Origin: Myxococcota bacterium
GTDB lineage: Bacteria; Myxococcota_C; UBA6777
DNA length: 8,185 bases
Reading direction: 5' to 3'
NCBI GenBank assembly: GCA_963169055.1
Contig: CAUJFU010000074.1
Coordinates: 1-8,185 of the forward strand
Shown: in pieces, positions 5,121 through 8,185 of the stretch
Numbering within the stretch: the stretch's first letter is position 1
How the letters are laid out: each line of letters opens with the position of its first letter
The notes under the pieces: generated by a model
Database searches by the model: none
Told to the model about the DNA's origin: nothing
Seen by the model: the letters and a program-made list of their open reading frames with translations, nothing else
Program-made: the position numbers and the translations under genes

Positions 5121-6374
5121 TTACTCGTAGCTTTCGGCGTAATACTCGCCAGCAAGCTCGTCTGCGTAATACTCGCCGCCGAGGTCTTCGGCGTAGTATT
5201 CACCCGCCATATCGCCCGATGGTTCGGCGTAATACTCGCCAGACAGATCTGCGTTGTAGAGACCACTCACGTCATCAGACTTTTCGTAACCAGTCCACCA
5301 GAAGGCTTTGTTGACGCCAGCTTGCTTGTCGGCATCCGTTTTGAACTGGATGGTGTAGGCGGAGTGGTCTTTGAGGACGGGGCCACCTTCTGCATCGACC
5401 GTCCAAGGCTTGTTGTCTCTATCCACAAGCACCGTTCCATCGCCCAAGACAACGAACCGTTCTTTTTCGAGGTAGGTCAGTTCGTCGCCGCTGAGCGGCT
5501 GGTTGTTGGCTTGTTGGATAAAGGAAACGGAACCGTTCTCCACAACCGCGATGGCTGCGAGAACTTTCTTGCTCTTGGTGACTTCTTCGAGGTCATCGGC
5601 GGTTGCGGGATCGGCTTCGTCGCGCAGGGTGAAGTCTTGGTTCTTCTGTTCGGCTTTTGCGAAGCCGACAGACCCGTCGTGTCCAGCGGTTTGGACATAG
5701 ACATGGCCTTCGTCGTCCGTTGCGACCGTCCAAGGCTTATCCGCCTTGTTCACGAGGATCAGGACTTCGGAGCCTTGCTTCACGCCGATCTGGTTGTTGT
5801 CGTCGAAGACTTGGATATCCGCGAAGGGGATGTCTTTTTGGGTGTCGAGGCGCATGAAGTGCAGCTCGTCAAACGCCGTCACCATCGCCAACGCCTTGAG
5901 CGTTTTGGTGGCCGACGATGCAGGGGCGGTGGATTTGGCAGGGGTCTTTTTTTGACCAGCAGAGAGCTGCTTGGTGGCTGTGTTTGCGGCAGGGAGTTGG
6001 TTGGCTGCGCTTGCAGCGGCCCCAAGGCCACGATCGAGGCTTGCGATATCGCGCACTAAATCGATCTCCGTTTGGGCGGCTCCCCAACGGAGAAGACTCA
6101 GGAAGGAGCTTGCGATGGCTCCGCCACTTGCGGCACGACCGTAGCCATTTCCAGACTTTACGCCCACGATGGAGACCGTCACTGCGTAAAGTGTGTTTGC
6201 AAGCGCACCCAATGCGCCTCCCCAGTTGGGATTGATTCGGGCTGCCAAAGCGCCGATGCCTTGGCCCATCAAGCCACTTGCGACACCCGCTAGACCTTCA
6301 AGGAAGGGATTCGTCTTGTTGCCGCCGTAGTTTTGATTTCGGCGCGGGGGGTTCTGTTGATATGTGTTGCTCAT
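5121..6374 (-). CDS. Putative membrane-associated structural protein with duplicated KPWTV domain and GEYYAE tail
   Basis: This 417-residue protein has no family I recognise. The ATG at 6374 is preceded by CGGAACG; its start context AACGATGAGCAACA is identical to that of the internal ATG at 7404 in the upstream gene. Residues 23-100 are Gly/Ala-rich and hydrophobic (for example FLEGLAGVASGLMGQGIGAL) and could span or line a membrane. Residues 120-160 form an A/K/P/S linker. Residues about 156-235 and 267-337 are two related beta-rich units, each ending in a strand of the type VLxxVxxxxKPWTV followed by an acidic turn. Residues 369-417 form an array of SGLYNAD and four GEYYA(E/D) units. It is strongly acidic and Tyr-rich. 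Position directly before the putative capsid genes suggests a virion or assembly protein (inference). A shared C-terminal motif and similar layout hint at distant relation to the preceding gene. Confidence 0.78.
   Translation of the reverse strand: MSNTYQQNPPRRNQNYGGNKTNPFLEGLAGVASGLMGQGIGALAARINPNWGGALGALANTLYAVTVSIVGVKSGNGYGRAASGGAIASSFLSLLRWGAAQTEIDLVRDIASLDRGLGAAASAANQLPAANTATKQLSAGQKKTPAKSTAPASSATKTLKALAMVTAFDELHFMRLDTQKDIPFADIQVFDDNNQIGVKQGSEVLILVNKADKPWTVATDDEGHVYVQTAGHDGSVGFAKAEQKNQDFTLRDEADPATADDLEEVTKSKKVLAAIAVVENGSVSFIQQANNQPLSGDELTYLEKERFVVLGDGTVLVDRDNKPWTVDAEGGPVLKDHSAYTIQFKTDADKQAGVNKAFWWTGYEKSDDVSGLYNADLSGEYYAEPSGDMAGEYYAEDLGGEYYADELAGEYYAESYE
5124..5270 (-). repeat. C-terminal GEYYAE tandem repeats within a gene
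   Basis: The last 49 residues read as one degenerate unit (VSGLYNAD) followed by four units containing GEYYAE or GEYYAD, spaced 12, 9 and 9 residues. At DNA level the plus-strand core TTCGGCGTAATACTCGCC is exact at 5133-5150 and 5223-5240. Near-copies lie at 5161-5177 and 5187-5204. Third-position changes in the near-copies with the protein motif kept suggest selection on the peptide. Confidence 0.9.
5364..5909 (-). repeat. Intragenic duplication of a beta-rich domain (KPWTV units)
   Basis: Two stretches of the 417-residue protein, about residues 156-235 and 267-337, align. Both begin with a basic TK/SKK patch and a hydrophobic strand (LKALAMV, VLAAIAVV) and end in VLxLVNKADKPWTV or VLVDRDNKPWTV. 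A 16-bp stretch is identical in both (CGACCGTCCAAGGCTT on the plus strand, at 5723-5738 and 5396-5411), 327 bp apart, which is 109 codons. Confidence 0.7.
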
Positions 6375-6426
6375 CGTTCACGTTCCGATGGTTCGAGGGT
6401 TTCTGCGTTTCTGTTGACGACTTCGC

Positions 6427-7572
6427 TTAGGTGAGGAGACCCGCAGGTTCCCATACATCAAAGGATGGGCCCGCGAGGTCGTCCAGTTCGTCGAGATCGT
6501 ACAGTCCAGCCAGTTGAGAGGTCGGGAGCGATCCCGTGAACTGCTTGAGCATCACAGGGGCGTTGGACAGAGAGCGGCCAACATGGGCGGTGAGGCGAAG
6601 CATCAGACCCGCCAAGATCCCGCCAAAGTGCTTGCGTGTGCCTTCGATGGCATATCCAACGCCGCCTGTGACGAGCATCGAGGTTGCGCCGATGGCGGTA
6701 TCCACGAGAGGACTGACGTTCTGGCGTCCCATCATGCGATCCGCGACAGCACGAAGTCCCGCATGGAGGAGGCCCGACACGCCGAAGGAACCCAGAGCCG
6801 AACCCGCGAACTTGAACACCGCACCCACGCCGCTTTCGTCAGGGTTGGAGCGGTACGGGGCCGCATACACGAGGTTCTTTGGGTTGCGCGTGGAGTACTT
6901 GCCGTCTTTGCCATCCCACGAGACCACCACAAGACCACGCGGATCGCGCTTCGTGATGGTTCCAAAACGGGCAACCACATCACCCGGGCGGGCAAATTGG
7001 CGGTCGATTCCCTCTACAGTCCGAACGCGATCACCGACGCGCAGGTATTTTCCCTGTGCATCGCGCAGTCCCGTCTTTCGTGGAGGATTGGCAGACTTGC
7101 GGGCTTTTTTACCCTTGTTGCTTGGCTTCTTGGGTGTGCTGGACTTGGAAGGGGCGCGTTCTTTGGCTGCGCGTTCTTTGGCTGCGTTTCGCGACTTGCT
7201 TGGGGCGGGTTTGGCTTGTTTGGGCTTTTTGGCTTTGGCGTCTTGGACGGACTGCCCCATCTGCGCGGGGGATTTTCCCGCTTTTTGGGCGCGAGCGGCA
7301 GATTTGGCGTTGCGGTTTTTGGCGTTCGCCTTTTTCTGGGCATTCATTTTCTTGCCCTGCTTGCCCTTGCTTCCGCCTTTTTTGCCCTTCTTTTTGTTGC
7401 TCATCGTTTGATCTTCCGTTTGGGGTGGAGTAAACGGCACGAGCGCAAAAAGCGGGATTTGTTCGAGGGCAGGGGTAGGATTGGTGACAAACCACCCATC
7501 GATGGGGATTGGATTGTCCTTGACTTGGATAGGGATGGTTCCCTTGCGTCGTTGGCCGCGAACCTTGCTCAT
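6427..7572 (-). CDS. Lys-rich protein with small SH3/KOW-like domain and hydrophobic C-terminal region
   Basis: I do not recognise the family. The ATG at 7572 has AAGGAG 11 nt upstream, giving 381 residues; a second in-frame ATG at 7404 would give 325. Residues 1-56 are a Pro-rich leader. Residues 57-167 are strongly basic and low in complexity (runs of K, A, S, P; AAKER occurs twice), which suggests disorder and nucleic-acid or membrane-surface binding. Residues about 170-237 look like a compact beta barrel: LRVGDRVRTVEG, then GDVVARFGTITKRD and GLVVVSWDGKDGKYS, the rhythm of KOW/SH3-like modules. Residues about 247-345 are Gly/Ala-rich and hydrophobic with amphipathic or membrane helices. 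The acidic tail contains LAGLYDLDELDDLAG. The product could be a virion protein linking genome and membrane, by inference only. The next gene starts 52 nt downstream. Confidence 0.75.
   Translation of the reverse strand: MSKVRGQRRKGTIPIQVKDNPIPIDGWFVTNPTPALEQIPLFALVPFTPPQTEDQTMSNKKKGKKGGSKGKQGKKMNAQKKANAKNRNAKSAARAQKAGKSPAQMGQSVQDAKAKKPKQAKPAPSKSRNAAKERAAKERAPSKSSTPKKPSNKGKKARKSANPPRKTGLRDAQGKYLRVGDRVRTVEGIDRQFARPGDVVARFGTITKRDPRGLVVVSWDGKDGKYSTRNPKNLVYAAPYRSNPDESGVGAVFKFAGSALGSFGVSGLLHAGLRAVADRMMGRQNVSPLVDTAIGATSMLVTGGVGYAIEGTRKHFGGILAGLMLRLTAHVGRSLSNAPVMLKQFTGSLPTSQLAGLYDLDELDDLAGPSFDVWEPAGLLT
7156..7185 (-). repeat. Exact 15-bp tandem duplication
   Basis: The plus-strand unit GCGTTCTTTGGCTGC occurs twice back to back (7156-7170, 7171-7185). 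It encodes two copies of AAKER in the Lys-rich region of the 381-residue protein. Being exact at DNA level and a multiple of three, it is likely a recent in-frame duplication in a disordered segment. Confidence 0.85.
7405..7417 (-). promoter_or_regulatory. Possible internal ribosome binding site for a shorter 325-residue product
   Basis: GGAAGA stands 7 nt before an in-frame ATG at 7404, whose product begins MSNKKKGKKGG. The bases AACGATGAGCAACA around this ATG are identical to those around the start of the next gene at 6374. This suggests 7404 may be a genuine start, alone or together with 7572, which has the stronger AAGGAG. Confidence 0.4.
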
Positions 7573-7641
7573 GTGCTCTTGCGCTCCTTTTCGTTGCGCT
7601 AGTGCATTTCGCGGTCGAAGGGGGATGTGTGGGAAAGATTT

Positions 7642-8185
7642 TTAAGAGCTTTCTTCACCAACCTCCCCCAGCATCTCCTGATACGTCAGCTTTAATCGAC
7701 TGCATTGATCGAAGGGATCGAGCAACAACGCCGCTTTTTTGTCGGGTGCTTCGGCGCACGTGCGGAGCGTTCGCCCAGCTTCTTGGATGAAGCGGTTGCG
7801 GCTGGTTTTATTGTCCTTTGCGAAGCGGCGCAACAGCAACCACCGCAACCACGGCAGATCCGCCCCCTCGGTCAGCAGATTCACATGCACCAAGCATCGG
7901 ATCTTTCCGCGACGCAACAACTTGATCCTTCGTGCTTGTTCGTCGTCAGAGAGCCTGCCGTGTATCGCAAGGGCAGGAATCCCCGCAAGACTCAACTTCC
8001 CCGCAAACACCTCTGCGTCGTCAATGTCCCACGCGCTCACAAGACCGGGAAGATCGCGCAATCGGTGGTCTCGGCAAAAGTCTACACAGATATCGTCTCC
8101 GATGGTTTCTCTTCCCTCGTATCGAAGGATGCGCGGTTCTACGATCACGCCGTCAGCAAGGGCTTGTTCGGCGGTATATCGGTAG
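7642..8185 (-). CDS. Superfamily 2 DNA/RNA helicase, C-terminal part (5' end beyond window)
   Basis: The frame is open to the right window edge, so the 180 visible residues are the C-terminal part of a longer ATP-dependent helicase. A GTG at 8148 is an internal valine rather than the start, because the residues before it (YRYTAEQALADG) continue the fold and match the segment after the first RecA-like domain in many SF2 helicases. The second RecA-like domain is clear. It has a strand-helix segment around GLVSAWDIDDAEVFAGKL, then IHGRLSDDEQARR, motif V as LVHVNLLTEGADLP, and motif VI as RFIQEAGRTLR with the expected Q..GR..R pattern and its arginine fingers. It ends at TAA 7644-7642, 69 nt before the next gene. 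In a phage it would act in replication, recombination or DNA remodelling. The ATP-binding half (Walker A, DEAD/DEAH) lies outside the window, so the subfamily is not resolved. Confidence 0.88.
   Translation of the reverse strand, partial: YRYTAEQALADGVIVEPRILRYEGRETIGDDICVDFCRDHRLRDLPGLVSAWDIDDAEVFAGKLSLAGIPALAIHGRLSDDEQARRIKLLRRGKIRCLVHVNLLTEGADLPWLRWLLLRRFAKDNKTSRNRFIQEAGRTLRTCAEAPDKKAALLLDPFDQCSRLKLTYQEMLGEVGEESS

Noticed and set aside
5130-5240. CRISPR-like direct repeats
   Set aside because: Repeats are in frame, spaced 27-36 bp, diverge at third positions, and encode a regular peptide array within a gene.
5014-5266. Longer version (313 codons) of the 229-residue gene
   Set aside because: The extension is an out-of-frame reading of the GEYYAE repeats plus the leader; GGAG supports the ATG at 5014.
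4313-6059. Long plus-strand open frames (333 and 377 codons) opposite the capsid and GEYYAE genes
   Set aside because: They are antisense to coherent minus-strand genes that have Shine-Dalgarno sites and overlaps, and their translations are Arg/Ser/Val-rich without domain features.
6514-7602. A 362-codon plus-strand frame opposite the Lys-rich gene
   Set aside because: Lysine codons read in antisense give Phe and Leu, so the apparent hydrophobic protein is a shadow of the Lys-rich tract.

Overview
The window reads as one co-directional block on the minus strand, transcribed from right to left. It is compact, with small gaps, several 1-4 bp stop/start overlaps and Shine-Dalgarno sequences, as expected of a bacterial virus or provirus. 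I could not identify the host. Coding sequence is moderately GC-rich, and no tRNA, integrase, transposase or CRISPR array is visible. The plus strand holds only long open frames antisense to the real genes.

Layout in transcription order: (1) 8185-7642, the C-terminal part of a superfamily 2 helicase, cut by the window edge and the only confidently named gene. (2) 7572-6427, a Lys-rich protein with a small beta domain and a hydrophobic Gly/Ala region. (3) 6374-5121, a protein with a hydrophobic N-terminal region, two tandem copies of a domain containing KPWTV, and a C-terminal array of GEYYAE repeats. (4) 5014-4325 and (5) 4210-3506, two proteins of 229 and 234 residues whose beta-rich C-termini resemble the last strands of viral single jelly-roll capsid proteins. 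(6) 3509-1986, a 507-residue membrane protein. (7) 1986-1450, 178 residues, sharing a C-terminal signature with gene 5. (8) 1450-1028, a small beta-rich protein. (9) 1031-156, a spike-like protein with a Gly-rich linker. (10) 146-1, the start of another gene, cut by the left edge.

Working interpretation (inference): this is a structural module of a tailless, probably membrane-containing icosahedral phage or provirus. It would have two or three single jelly-roll capsid or vertex proteins, several membrane-associated virion proteins and a spike. No tail, portal, terminase or HK97-type capsid gene is visible, which fits, but the packaging ATPase typical of such viruses is also not in the window. 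The two putative capsid genes each have their own leader with an inverted repeat next to the ribosome binding site. Genes 5 to 9 overlap by 1-4 bp, and gene 10 starts 9 nt after gene 9, which suggests coupled translation at fixed ratios. Apart from the helicase, every assignment rests on sequence character rather than recognised family membership.
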